Source: Nitrososphaerales archaeon (lineage in GTDB: Archaea > Thermoproteota > Nitrososphaeria > Nitrososphaerales > Nitrososphaeraceae). Taken from it: a stretch of 37,016 nucleotides of DNA. The notes beneath the pieces are model-generated. The model made no database searches. It was given only the letters and a program-made list of their open reading frames with translations, and was not told the origin of the DNA. Where the stretch lies: the NCBI GenBank assembly GCA_029237505.1, contig JARBAW010000012.1, positions 1-37,016 of the forward strand, written 5' to 3'. Shown in pieces: positions 27,285 to 36,782 of the stretch (its first letter is position 1; every line of letters begins with the position of its first letter). Position numbers and translations under genes: made by a program.

Positions 27285-28478
27285 TCACAGATTTTTCTTA
27301 TTCTTGCTGGAAACCCTTTTCTTGAGGGCGTGATTCATCTCATCAAACAGTTTTGCCAGATCCCAGCCCACGTTGGTGTACGAAATGTTACCATGGGTTG
27401 ATCTTATGTGTACATCAATTTCGTACCTTTTCCTAGACCCGGATACTTTTCTTAATTTAATATGGCATCGTGCCTGTTCTATGTCAGGATGAATTTTTCG
27501 CATGAACTTGGTGATATTTGCAAACTTCGATTTTGCAAGCTCTGCGTCAAAGGGTTCATCAGGTAGGCCTACAATAAACATGGGAATATCTTCGGCTAAC
27601 TGTTCCCCTAGCATAGCAACAATGTCTCTATATGTTATAATTCCCTGGATCTCATCCCATACGTTAATAATACAGTAGCTAGATCCTGCCCTCGTCATTT
27701 TATCACACACACTCGTCAGAGTGTCCTCAACACTTGCGGTTATAACGTTATCATTTGCTATGCCAGAGACCTCAATGGATAATTTATCCTCCGCATCACT
27801 TATTCCTATTGACTTCTTACCTATTCTTTCAGAAGGTGACATTAGTTTCATGATGTCAGATGATGTTATGATACCTACTAAGCGACTGTTATCAACAACA
27901 GGAAGATGATCAATTCTTCTTCGTTTCATTAAGGATTTAGCAGCAGATACAGTTTTGTGAGAATCGATAACAATTGGATCTCCTGTCATGACGTTAGAAG
28001 CGTTGACTCGCACTTTATTTTCTACTAATTTCTTGTTTATCAAATCGACTATACGCTTCGCAGAAACTTGGCCCTGGATCTTTCCATTTTGAACTATGGG
28101 AAGTGTTCTCAATCTATAGTGACTCATAATCCTAGCTGCCTCTCCAACCACACTCTCTCTTTGCAATTCGGGTATGACTTTTCCTACTAAGGATGGTTTT
28201 GTTGTCTTGATGTCTTTTGCACCTATAATGTCTCTGACATTTAATGCAGCTATCTTGTCAGATAACTCAACGAAGACATCATATGAATTACTTTCAATCA
28301 AAGTGCTGATAATCTTTGATAATGATTCATTTGGAGAAACAACTACAGGTGATTCAATAAGCTCTCCGACAGCGATACTGCGAACTGAGTTGAGACTATC
28401 ATGAATTCTATTAAGAGTCAATCTCAAGGAACTATAATTTCTTGCACATAAAGGTTTTATGCAGCACCAACGCGTCAC
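27285..28478 (-). CDS. Protein with four CBS domains and a C-terminal HPF/RaiA-like domain
   Basis: Repeated CBS segments (VVVSPNESLSKIISTLIE; ESVVGEAARIMSHYRLRTLPIVQNGKIQGQVSAKRIV; DPIVIDSHKTVSAAKSLMKRRRIDHLPVVDNSRLVGIITSSDIM; ITASVEDTLTSVCDKMTRAGSSYCIINVWDEIQGIITYRDIV); C-terminus FANITKFMRKIHPDIEQARCHIKLRKVSGSRKRYEIDVHIRSTHGNISYTNVGWDLAKLFDEMNHALKKRV. Confidence 0.85.
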   Translation of the reverse strand: MTRWCCIKPLCARNYSSLRLTLNRIHDSLNSVRSIAVGELIESPVVVSPNESLSKIISTLIESNSYDVFVELSDKIAALNVRDIIGAKDIKTTKPSLVGKVIPELQRESVVGEAARIMSHYRLRTLPIVQNGKIQGQVSAKRIVDLINKKLVENKVRVNASNVMTGDPIVIDSHKTVSAAKSLMKRRRIDHLPVVDNSRLVGIITSSDIMKLMSPSERIGKKSIGISDAEDKLSIEVSGIANDNVITASVEDTLTSVCDKMTRAGSSYCIINVWDEIQGIITYRDIVAMLGEQLAEDIPMFIVGLPDEPFDAELAKSKFANITKFMRKIHPDIEQARCHIKLRKVSGSRKRYEIDVHIRSTHGNISYTNVGWDLAKLFDEMNHALKKRVSSKNKKNL

Positions 28479-28722
28479 AGTGTTATCACACTGAATCTCA
28501 ACAGATCTCTAATATCGTGCAGAATAGTGAGTTTGACTAAATTCTTGCAAATATCGCCAAAAGCTTCAAGATGATTATGTTTGAAAAATTTGTGAATAAC
28601 ACTTTTTTAAATTACTATTTGTTTTTATTATTGTCATTCATATTGATCTTTTTTATTAAATTAATTTGCTGTTAACCTAATGATATTAATCTGCAAAGTT
28701 TTTTAGAAAGGAATAGTGGTAC

Positions 28723-29202
28723 ATGATTGTTAGATTAATTATGCCAAGATCCAAAGCACAAGTTTCAAGCAAAAGCACGAAGGATGGCAGTACAGGAAAT
28801 GATGAATCTCTACCGAAATGGGCCGAAGATGAAATAAAGTCGGTGCAATTTGGGGAGCCAGAAATACTGACAAGATCAGGATACATATTGGCGATCTATG
28901 AAGATGCATGGAAGGTTGATTTGCAAATATACGAAGCTCTATCTGATGGACGGACAATAATCGAGGGTTTAGAAGTACCTAAAAATTTGAAAATTTCTGA
29001 CTTTCTAAAAGGATTCATTTATGAATTCAAGATAAGGATGTTCAAAGGCGAACTGAGTTCCAAGCTAGTCGAGTTATTAAGATCAAAATTTAATCTAGAA
29101 ATGAATGCGATATACAGATTTGAGTTGGAAGATCTTCAACTCATGGATGTTGAATCGGATGTACAAGCGTCAGCCAATACTTCTGAAGACGAGGATGAAT
29201 AA
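28723..29202 (+). CDS. Hypothetical protein with acidic C-terminal tail
   Basis: 159 aa; charged, predicted soluble; ends in NTSEDEDE. No recognised family. Confidence 0.65.
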   Translation: MIVRLIMPRSKAQVSSKSTKDGSTGNDESLPKWAEDEIKSVQFGEPEILTRSGYILAIYEDAWKVDLQIYEALSDGRTIIEGLEVPKNLKISDFLKGFIYEFKIRMFKGELSSKLVELLRSKFNLEMNAIYRFELEDLQLMDVESDVQASANTSEDEDE

Positions 29203-29212
29203 ACTAATAGTA

Positions 29213-30007
29213 TCAGTCATCCAACATTCTTCTAAAAGAAAATCCCACAATTGGATTTACTATAAAAGGTATCGTATTCTTTAACCATATCCCGCCTCTC
29301 ATGTAAAATGGCACAACAATTTCCAATCTATTTGATGTCGATGCTCTTATGATTGCTTTGGAAACGTAATGAGGATCTAGAAAAAATCGTTCTCTATTTT
29401 TGAATTTATTACCAAATGATGAATGTTGGAAAAAATTTGTCTTTACCCCTATAGGGCTTACCACCGTAACTCTGATTCCAGTACCGTGTAATTCGTGTTG
29501 AAGTGATTCGGAAAATCCCAGTATTGCGAATTTTGATCCACAGTATGCGGCCAAACCAGGAATTCCAAAGCTGGCTGCTAGAGATGCCACATTTATTATA
29601 TGTCCGGTTTTTTCTCTTAGCATGGAATCAAGAAATACTTTTGTACAATAAATCATTCCAAGGTAATTTGTTTTGGTTACTTGTTCGATCTCCTCTATAG
29701 ATTGATCCGCAACTTTTCCCAATATTCCAATTCCAGCATTATTTACCAATATATCAACGTGATCATAAACCGAAAGCACTTCATTGGCCATCTTTGATAC
29801 TTCAGAATTATTCGACACATCACAGGGAAAAATCATTGATTCACATTTATCGCTGATCTCCGATGAAACCTGTGACATGCGTTCTTTGTTTCTAGAAACA
29901 AGTATAATTGCCTTGACCTGTTTTTCCGCAAAATCCAAAACAGTTGATCTCCCTATGCCCGAAGATGCTCCAGTCACTACAACTGTTTTCCCTCTTAATT
30001 TACTCAA
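29213..30007 (-). CDS. Short-chain dehydrogenase/reductase (SDR)
   Basis: VVTGASSGIGRSTVLDFAE, NNAGIGILG, NVASLAASFGIPGLAAYCGSKFAILGFSESL (YxxxK). Confidence 0.93.
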   Translation of the reverse strand: MSKLRGKTVVVTGASSGIGRSTVLDFAEKQVKAIILVSRNKERMSQVSSEISDKCESMIFPCDVSNNSEVSKMANEVLSVYDHVDILVNNAGIGILGKVADQSIEEIEQVTKTNYLGMIYCTKVFLDSMLREKTGHIINVASLAASFGIPGLAAYCGSKFAILGFSESLQHELHGTGIRVTVVSPIGVKTNFFQHSSFGNKFKNRERFFLDPHYVSKAIIRASTSNRLEIVVPFYMRGGIWLKNTIPFIVNPIVGFSFRRMLDD

Positions 30008-30053
30008 TGCAAAACCTCTTTGATAAAGACGTAAGCGTTCCTTTTCTATTAGT

Positions 30054-31103
30054 TTAACTGTTATCCAAATTCTTGGATTTTATCTGATTTGCAATAGAAT
30101 CCTTACCTATGGTAATTCTCATCAAAGCAATCCACATTATGACAAGAGGGACATGATAAGTGGCAATTCTCCATGCAATAATTACAGATAATTGAGAAGA
30201 ATTAAGAACATCCGTCAAATTTGGAATAGTACTAATATTTGTGATGTACGCCCAGACACCCAATTCTGCCAAACCAGATCCCCCTATCGTAATAGGCAAT
30301 GTGGATAAAGCTGTGGAAGCTGAGGTGGCCATAAATGATTGGAAAAATCCCACATGATGACCAACAGAATCAGCAAGAACCAAAAACGAAATCCCCTGAA
30401 AAGCAAAAGCTACAAATGTTATTGCCATTCCTACGGAAAGGACCTTTACTGAGTGAAATGAAGTAAAATTTTCTCTGCTCATCTTGCAAAGATCTGCCAG
30501 GGCGATATTTGTGGAATTTATTAGACGATCTGATCTTTCCTTCGGCAGGAATCTGTTTATCAATTTGAGAGCTAACTTTGGCAACTGCATGTTCCTGTTT
30601 GCGGACAGCACCACAACAAGAAACCAAAAAGCAAAAGTTGGTATCGCAACGACAACGACCAAAATACCAATAAAGGAACCACCGCTAAAAATGGCCACAC
30701 CGCCCGCTATAAATGCCAAAATGCTGCCTGCAAAGACATCAGCGATTATTTCTGCAGTTGCAACCCACGCGGCCTTGCCAGCTGGAACACCGTTCTTGAT
30801 TAACCATGCAATCCTTACTATTTCACCACCAATAAAAGAAGGAGTGGTTTGTGTGACAAATTCCCCGGCGATTCTCGCGTTCATTGTTTTTAGAGTCGTA
30901 CTATAATTTGGGCCGATGAAATGTTTAATAAAATACCTAAATCTATAGGCCTGTAACAAAATTCTAACCATAACAGCAGAGACAGAAAGCAGGAATGGCA
31001 ATGGCCCTACTGAGAAGACATCAGCCGGTGAAACCGGCGTAAATGTAAATAGTAATAAAAATGGAATAAGGCTCACAGCAACTGCAATTAATCTCCACTT
31101 CAA
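30054..31103 (-). CDS. Membrane protein of the lysylphosphatidylglycerol synthase TM/UPF0104 flippase-like family
   Basis: RFRYFIKHFIGPNYSTTLKTMNARIAGEFVTQTTPSFIGGEIVRIAWLIKNGVPAGKAAWVATAEIIADV; TLPITIGGSGLAELGVWAYI. Confidence 0.85.
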   Translation of the reverse strand: MKWRLIAVAVSLIPFLLLFTFTPVSPADVFSVGPLPFLLSVSAVMVRILLQAYRFRYFIKHFIGPNYSTTLKTMNARIAGEFVTQTTPSFIGGEIVRIAWLIKNGVPAGKAAWVATAEIIADVFAGSILAFIAGGVAIFSGGSFIGILVVVVAIPTFAFWFLVVVLSANRNMQLPKLALKLINRFLPKERSDRLINSTNIALADLCKMSRENFTSFHSVKVLSVGMAITFVAFAFQGISFLVLADSVGHHVGFFQSFMATSASTALSTLPITIGGSGLAELGVWAYITNISTIPNLTDVLNSSQLSVIIAWRIATYHVPLVIMWIALMRITIGKDSIANQIKSKNLDNS

Positions 31104-31166
31104 GCCTACTCAATTCAAAATAATAGAAGGTCATATAATAATCAATAGAATTAATATATTCACTCT

Positions 31167-31940
31167 TTGTTTGAAGTTTGTTTGCAAACTATTTTTGTTA
31201 CTGGGACAGCAGGATCTGGAAAATCCCTTCTTACATCAAAATTAGTCCAATGGTATAAAGATAATGGCTTTTATCCAGTCTCTTTGAATCTCGACCCCGG
31301 AGTTATCTCATTACCTTATGAACCCGATGTAGATGTGAGAAATTATATCGACATTGACAAATTAATGTCTCAACATGATTTGGGACCAAATGGCGCACTC
31401 ATTATGGCTGCGGACATGATCGCTACAAAACTAGATGAGATACAAGAAGAAGTCTATAATCTGAACCCAGATTTTCTGATAGCAGACACCCCCGGTCAAA
31501 TTGAACTTTTCATATTTAGGGCAAGTGGACCGTATTTTGTTTCGAATTTTCAGTCCGATAGTAAGATAAACATATTTACATTCGATGGAATCCTTGCTTC
31601 CTCTTCACCGATTAATTTCATTTCTATTGCATTAATGGCGACGTCGGTAAGACTTCGATTGAATATCTCTCAGATTGATGTGATGACGAAAAGAGACCTG
31701 GTAATTGACAAGCTTGAAGACATACTCAGTTGGTCCTCCAGATCATCCCTTGAAGATTCGCTCCATAACGAAAAGAATATTGAACATTCAATCTTGAGTA
31801 AAGACCTTTTACAAGCTTTGTACAAAAATAAGCTAATGCAAAACCCAATTCTTGTTTCAAGTCTTACAATGAGTGGAATGGTAAATCTTACTGCGGCCCT
31901 TTCTAGAGTGCTTAACTTTGGTGAGGAAAAAGGGGATTAG
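31167..31940 (+). CDS. GPN-loop GTPase
   Basis: P-loop GTAGSGKSLLTSKL, NLDPGVISLPYEPDVDVR, GPN loop (DLGPNGALI), ADTPGQIELF. Confidence 0.92.
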   Translation: MFEVCLQTIFVTGTAGSGKSLLTSKLVQWYKDNGFYPVSLNLDPGVISLPYEPDVDVRNYIDIDKLMSQHDLGPNGALIMAADMIATKLDEIQEEVYNLNPDFLIADTPGQIELFIFRASGPYFVSNFQSDSKINIFTFDGILASSSPINFISIALMATSVRLRLNISQIDVMTKRDLVIDKLEDILSWSSRSSLEDSLHNEKNIEHSILSKDLLQALYKNKLMQNPILVSSLTMSGMVNLTAALSRVLNFGEEKGD

Positions 31941-31948
31941 AATAAGGA

Positions 31949-32905
31949 TTGAAGGAAACCCTAGATTTTTGTAAAGCAAAGGCGTCATCATCAACAGCCA
32001 ATTTAGGTCCGGGCTTTGATGTCTTTGGATTAGGTCTCGATCTCTTTTATGATACAGTATCCATCAAAAAGTTAGCAACAAACCATGGAAAAATTAGAGT
32101 CACATTGCAAGATGGGAATACAACGATACCTTCCGTGGCATCTGAGAACACGGCAAGTTTATCGGTAATGAAAATAGCTAGAAAATACAATATAAAGAAC
32201 GACATTGACATCAACGTTGTCAAAGGAGTACCAGTAGGACTCGGATTGGGAAGCAGTGCCGCTTCTAGTGCTGCTGCCGTTACTGCATTCGACGAACTTT
32301 TTCGATGTGAATTAAGCGAAAACCAATTATTGGATTTTGCTGCCGAGGGGGAAGTAAGTAGCGCTGGGGTAAAACATTATGATAATGTTGTGGCTTCATT
32401 GTTTGGAGGATTCGCTATAGTGAGAACATATCCCACTCTTCAGTTTAGCCGAATAAATACCCCCAAGGATTTGATACTTGTAGTTTGTGTTCCTAAAATA
32501 GTAACTCCAGCTAAGAAAACAAAGGTGGCAAGAAGTGTGATACCAAGAACAATTGGACTTGAAGATCACACTAGGAATTTAGCCAACGCATGTATGATTG
32601 TAAGCGGCTTTCAATATCAGGATACAAAGCTTCTGGCAAGTGGTATCAATGATATCATAGTGGAACCCGCCAGAAAAAACTCTATTCCAGGCTATGATAA
32701 AATAAGATCGAATGCCTTACAATCTGGTGCGATGGCAGTAACAATAAGCGGTGCAGGACCGTCAATGATTGCCCTCACCAATTCAAGAAATGATGCAAAG
32801 AGGATTGGTAAGTCCATGGAGGAAGGATTTGCTGATTCTAAGATTGAGAGTCAGTCATATGTTTGCGGAGTTAGCAAGGGAGCCAAAGTTATTTCTAAAC
32901 ATTGA
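31949..32905 (+). CDS. thrB: Homoserine kinase (GHMP family)
   Basis: KASSSTANLGPGFDVFGLGLDLFYD, VPVGLGLGSSAASSAAAVTAF, AVTISGAGPSMIAL. TTG start. Confidence 0.92.
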   Translation: MKETLDFCKAKASSSTANLGPGFDVFGLGLDLFYDTVSIKKLATNHGKIRVTLQDGNTTIPSVASENTASLSVMKIARKYNIKNDIDINVVKGVPVGLGLGSSAASSAAAVTAFDELFRCELSENQLLDFAAEGEVSSAGVKHYDNVVASLFGGFAIVRTYPTLQFSRINTPKDLILVVCVPKIVTPAKKTKVARSVIPRTIGLEDHTRNLANACMIVSGFQYQDTKLLASGINDIIVEPARKNSIPGYDKIRSNALQSGAMAVTISGAGPSMIALTNSRNDAKRIGKSMEEGFADSKIESQSYVCGVSKGAKVISKH

Positions 32906-32932
32906 TTCTGATAAATTGAAAAAAAGAGATTG

Positions 32933-33790
32933 TCATTTTTTGCTCTTATTGAGAAAATCAGACATCATCTTCTTCCTGTCCTCATGTGCAAAGCATAAGG
33001 ACCACCCGTAAATTTCCAACCTGAGTCCTGTATCTAGATCTGCATCCATACCTCTGTTCACTAGCATTTTACTCACTTTTACAGCGTTGAAACTATTTTT
33101 TGAAATCTGTTTGGCCATTGCAATACACTCGTTCATTAGTTTATTGTTCAGTAGTTTTGCTATCTGATTGTTCCTTTCCTTTTGCTTGTCCTTATCATCA
33201 GCTGCAACTTCAGGAGGTAGTTCGTCGGGTGTCAAGCTAATGACGCTATTTACCAAACCCAATCGAAATGCTTCTTCTGCAGGTATCATCCTTCCAGTAA
33301 ATACTAGTTCCTTAGCCTTAGCTGGTCCCACTAACCTCATCAGCCTTTGTGTTCCTCCCCATCCGGGTGGAATTCCTATCGTCACTTCTGGTTGACCGAG
33401 TCTTGCGTTACTGGATGCTATTCTAATATCGCAAACCATAGCCAATTCACAGCCTCCTCCAAGTGCGTATCCGTTTATCGCTCCTATTACTGGCTTTTCC
33501 ATACGTTCAATTTTATTCAAGACAGACTGTGCTGAAGAAGCATATTTTTCCGCAGCAATTGGATCTATGTCAACCATGTATGAAATATCCGCACCGGCAC
33601 AAAATGATTTTTCACCAGCTCCTGTTATTATTATAACCTTGATACCTTCGTCGGCAGCTATCTTGTCCACAGTTTGAGAAAGCTCTGATACGACATCAAT
33701 ATTCATCGCGTTCAAAGCTTCAGGTCTGTTGATTCGAAGTATAGCAACTTCTCCCTGAGATTCAAGTTGAATATATTTCATATTAGACAT
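32933..33790 (-). CDS. Enoyl-CoA hydratase family protein (possible 3-hydroxypropionyl-CoA dehydratase/crotonyl-CoA hydratase)
   Basis: FCAGADISYM, GYALGGGCELAMVCDIRIASSNARLGQPEVTIGIPPGWGGTQRLMRLVGPAKAKELVFTGRMIPAEEA: crotonase signature. The pathway role is inferred from taxonomic context. Confidence 0.88.
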   Translation of the reverse strand: MSNMKYIQLESQGEVAILRINRPEALNAMNIDVVSELSQTVDKIAADEGIKVIIITGAGEKSFCAGADISYMVDIDPIAAEKYASSAQSVLNKIERMEKPVIGAINGYALGGGCELAMVCDIRIASSNARLGQPEVTIGIPPGWGGTQRLMRLVGPAKAKELVFTGRMIPAEEAFRLGLVNSVISLTPDELPPEVAADDKDKQKERNNQIAKLLNNKLMNECIAMAKQISKNSFNAVKVSKMLVNRGMDADLDTGLRLEIYGWSLCFAHEDRKKMMSDFLNKSKK

Positions 33791-33911
33791 TGAGGAAGGT
33801 GGATCCAGCGTTCAATTAAATCTTGTTCTAAAAATAGTACAGAATTAAGAGGTGGAAAATTGCAAATTAAAATTGGGCTAAAAACAAAGAGAAATGAATA
33901 GAAAGAACGAA

Positions 33912-35624
33912 TCAGGCGCCAGCCATTCCGTTCCTTAACTCAACGGCTTTGTGATCGTCATTGGCCATTGATTCGGCGGCTGCCTTGTGCATTTCAGACA
34001 TTGCGCATCCCATTTGTGCTTCGGGTTTGCCTCTTCTCATAATACCGCGATACAACCCGGCTTCAAGGGTCTGTCCATGGGCTTTTTCCCACTCTTCAAC
34101 AGGAATGCTGTATTTCTTTTGGATCCTGTCTCTATACCATTCTGGAATTACATTAAATGCGCAGAATGGAACAATTCTCAAGTCGGGAGTCAAATAGTGA
34201 ATGTCACATCTCTGGAGTCTTTCCAGATCTTCGTTATATTTGTCTTGGAAGTGCATCATTCCTAAGAATAAGGAACGGACATGCCATGAACCGACCGAGT
34301 CAAAGTTACGTTTCAACAAGATGCTGGAAAACATCTTTGCAAGGTTCAATCCATGAGGCTGTTTTTCTCTATCAACGAATTGATTTAGTTTTCTAATTAC
34401 CTGTAGCATGGCATAATACCTGTTTGCACCGGATCTTATTTCTTCAGCTTTTTCCTCGAAATATTCCAAAACACCCTTAAGGTCAACGAATGATGTTAAT
34501 GGGATCAGTTTCTTGGTTTGAGTATCTTCAAATACATAGGTACCGGCACCACAAGCAAAGTGAATTGATAACTCATACTTTGGCTTTTTGCTAAATGCTT
34601 CGATTACATTTGTTAGTGGCATACATGATGGAACTGGGAACCAATCATCCATTGAAATTTCTCCATTAGTTTGCTCTTCTATTCTTTCTATACAGTCTGG
34701 AATGGTAATTCTATATTTTTCTCTCTCTTTTTTGCCCATTCTACCAGTTAACGAAACAGGCTGGAAGTTGACCGCGTGAACAACATCAAGATGTTTTTGG
34801 GCGTATCTAATGATTGGACCTAACTCATGATCATTGATTGACTTTATTACAGTAGGAACGAATACTACAGTTGTTCCGCATTTTCTAGCAGATTCTAAAG
34901 CATATGGAACTTCCCAGTGATTCTTTGGATTAGTTCTTGGAGTAACACCGTCAAATGACAAGTACAAATTACTTACACCAGCGTTTCTAACCTGACGCAT
35001 TGTCTCTGGCGAGAGTGCTAGCTTAATACCATTGGTATTCATTTGCACATGATCAACCCCCTCTTCTTTCATTATCCTAATGATATCTGCAATATCATCC
35101 CTCAACATTGGTTCACCACCTGTAATTTGGATTGAATTTCCAGCAATTGGTTTTTCTGCCTTCAGAGTTTTCATCATTGCTCTGACTTGTTCGTGAGTGG
35201 GTTCGTATAGATAGGCGCCTTCCAATCCCTTTTTAACATAAAAGAAACAGTACCAGCAGGTCAGATCACATCTATTGGTGACTATCATGTTAGCCAATCC
35301 AGAGTGTGAAAGATGATTGGTACACAGGCCACAATTAGTCGGGCATGCACATTTGTCCACCATAACGTTTGGCGCATGTGCACCCTTTCCATCCATCCAA
35401 TAAGTGCTAAATTTATTGTACATTTTATACGAACCAAAGTACAATTCTTCACATTCGCCATGTGTGGGACAGGTTTTGGTCATGAAGACTTTACCTTCTC
35501 TTTCAAAAACTTCTGCGTCAAGAATCATGTTGCAATCTGGACAGATACTCTGAGTAAATCGTATAGTTCTCTTCTCTGTGTTAACTTTATTTACGGTACG
35601 ATTAGATATTTGTATTAATTCCAC
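33912..35624 (-). CDS. Radical SAM protein of the tetraether lipid synthase (Tes/MJ0619)-like family
   Basis: Radical SAM CxxxCxxC (CDLTCWYC), GGEPMLRDD, and extra Cys motifs CPDC...CPTHGEC, CACPTNCGLCTNHLSHSGLANMIVTNRCDLTCWYCFF, as in Tes-like enzymes. Confidence 0.8.
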   Translation of the reverse strand: MELIQISNRTVNKVNTEKRTIRFTQSICPDCNMILDAEVFEREGKVFMTKTCPTHGECEELYFGSYKMYNKFSTYWMDGKGAHAPNVMVDKCACPTNCGLCTNHLSHSGLANMIVTNRCDLTCWYCFFYVKKGLEGAYLYEPTHEQVRAMMKTLKAEKPIAGNSIQITGGEPMLRDDIADIIRIMKEEGVDHVQMNTNGIKLALSPETMRQVRNAGVSNLYLSFDGVTPRTNPKNHWEVPYALESARKCGTTVVFVPTVIKSINDHELGPIIRYAQKHLDVVHAVNFQPVSLTGRMGKKEREKYRITIPDCIERIEEQTNGEISMDDWFPVPSCMPLTNVIEAFSKKPKYELSIHFACGAGTYVFEDTQTKKLIPLTSFVDLKGVLEYFEEKAEEIRSGANRYYAMLQVIRKLNQFVDREKQPHGLNLAKMFSSILLKRNFDSVGSWHVRSLFLGMMHFQDKYNEDLERLQRCDIHYLTPDLRIVPFCAFNVIPEWYRDRIQKKYSIPVEEWEKAHGQTLEAGLYRGIMRRGKPEAQMGCAMSEMHKAAAESMANDDHKAVELRNGMAGA

Positions 35625-35776
35625 TTAATCTCACCTAGGTATTCAAGTCGACTTTGTATATTTCCTATATAAGTATAATGTAACTAATAATATGGTGATT
35701 AGTTTGGTTTCACTGCAAGATTAGGCAGTACATCTAGAATATATAGCATGTTTCTCTTATCCTGTCTACCTTTATT

Positions 35777-36544
35777 ATGAGTTTATCCGATAAGACAAAA
35801 AAAGCAATGGAAGAAATAGGGTTAGGGAGTTATGAAATAAAAGTCTACATTTCATTGCTTGAAAACGGGTCAATGGCAGCTTCTGAGATTAGCAAGAAAT
35901 CAAATGTACCATATTCTAAGATATACGAAGTCTTGAATTCTCTAGAAGAAAGAGGCTGGATTGAATCTAATAGTTCCAGACCACAGAAATTTTTTCCAAA
36001 TTCACCCCAAACTGCGACAGAAACAACTAGAACATTGATTGAAAAAAAGATGGATTCAAACAATGAGGCAATAATCCAAGAATTAATGCCTATCTACGAA
36101 AAAACAGGCATCAAGGAAAGGCCAGAGATATGGGTGGTGATGGGCTTGTATAATATCGCAAGTAAAGTTCAAGAAATTATTCAAAACTGCAAAAAGGAAT
36201 TACTTGTTGCATTACCCCAGGGTGCGGAAAACATCGTTGGCATAATCCAAGCAACCTTGAGAACATTGTCAGAGAAAGGTGTAAAAATTGCAGTCCTAGT
36301 TTCTGATAATACTAGTAAGGAAACGATCCTGACAATTTCAAGAGTAGCTGAGGTTAGAGTTAAAAACAATATGTTCGGAGGAGGGGTCATAGGTGATATC
36401 AACCAGGTAATGATATTGCTTGGAAGTGGAAGAAATGAAAAAGGTGCCGTGGAACCAATTGCAATCTGGGCCAACCACATAGGTTTGGCAGGATTTGCGA
36501 AAGAGTATTTCAGATATTTATGGTCTGATGCAAGTTCAAAATAA
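35777..36544 (+). CDS. TrmB-family transcriptional regulator
   Basis: N-terminal wHTH: IGLGSYEIKVYISLLENGSMAASEISKKSNVPYSKIYEVLNSLEERGWIESNSSRPQKFFPNSP; C-terminal TrmB effector-like domain. Confidence 0.9.
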   Translation: MSLSDKTKKAMEEIGLGSYEIKVYISLLENGSMAASEISKKSNVPYSKIYEVLNSLEERGWIESNSSRPQKFFPNSPQTATETTRTLIEKKMDSNNEAIIQELMPIYEKTGIKERPEIWVVMGLYNIASKVQEIIQNCKKELLVALPQGAENIVGIIQATLRTLSEKGVKIAVLVSDNTSKETILTISRVAEVRVKNNMFGGGVIGDINQVMILLGSGRNEKGAVEPIAIWANHIGLAGFAKEYFRYLWSDASSK

Positions 36545-36782
36545 CATTCTACAATCTGAGATAATTCTCCAATCATACAATCTAATTTTTAAGTCCCTAC
36601 GAGACTAGTAGAAAAGGACAAACAATGACGGAATAGCCCTACTGAGAAAAGATGAAGTAGATCTTGAGTTAGGAGTTTGTCCTCCGTAAATTAACAAGTT
36701 TATTCTCTAGTAACATACAAACCAATTAGCAATATTTCTCAAGGGGGATTAAGTGTTCAATGATTGTCAGAAACTTGGTGAA

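Noticed and set aside
30484-30906. 140-aa plus-strand ORF opposite the LPG-synthase-like membrane gene
   Set aside because: Composition reflects the reverse complement of TM codons; the minus-strand protein is clearly family-like.
20150-31103. Possible defence or antiphage island
   Set aside because: Genes read as metabolic, transport, CBS, SDR and membrane proteins; no nuclease, helicase, TIR, toxin-antitoxin or phage hallmark was recognised.
36181-36576. 131-aa minus-strand ORF over the TrmB gene
   Set aside because: Antisense to a well-supported regulator.
36620-36680. C/D box-like string (AATGACG...CTGA...GATGAAG...TTGA)
   Set aside because: Boxes C and D are both degenerate; more likely part of the TnpB element 3' flank. 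Small-RNA-seq would be decisive.
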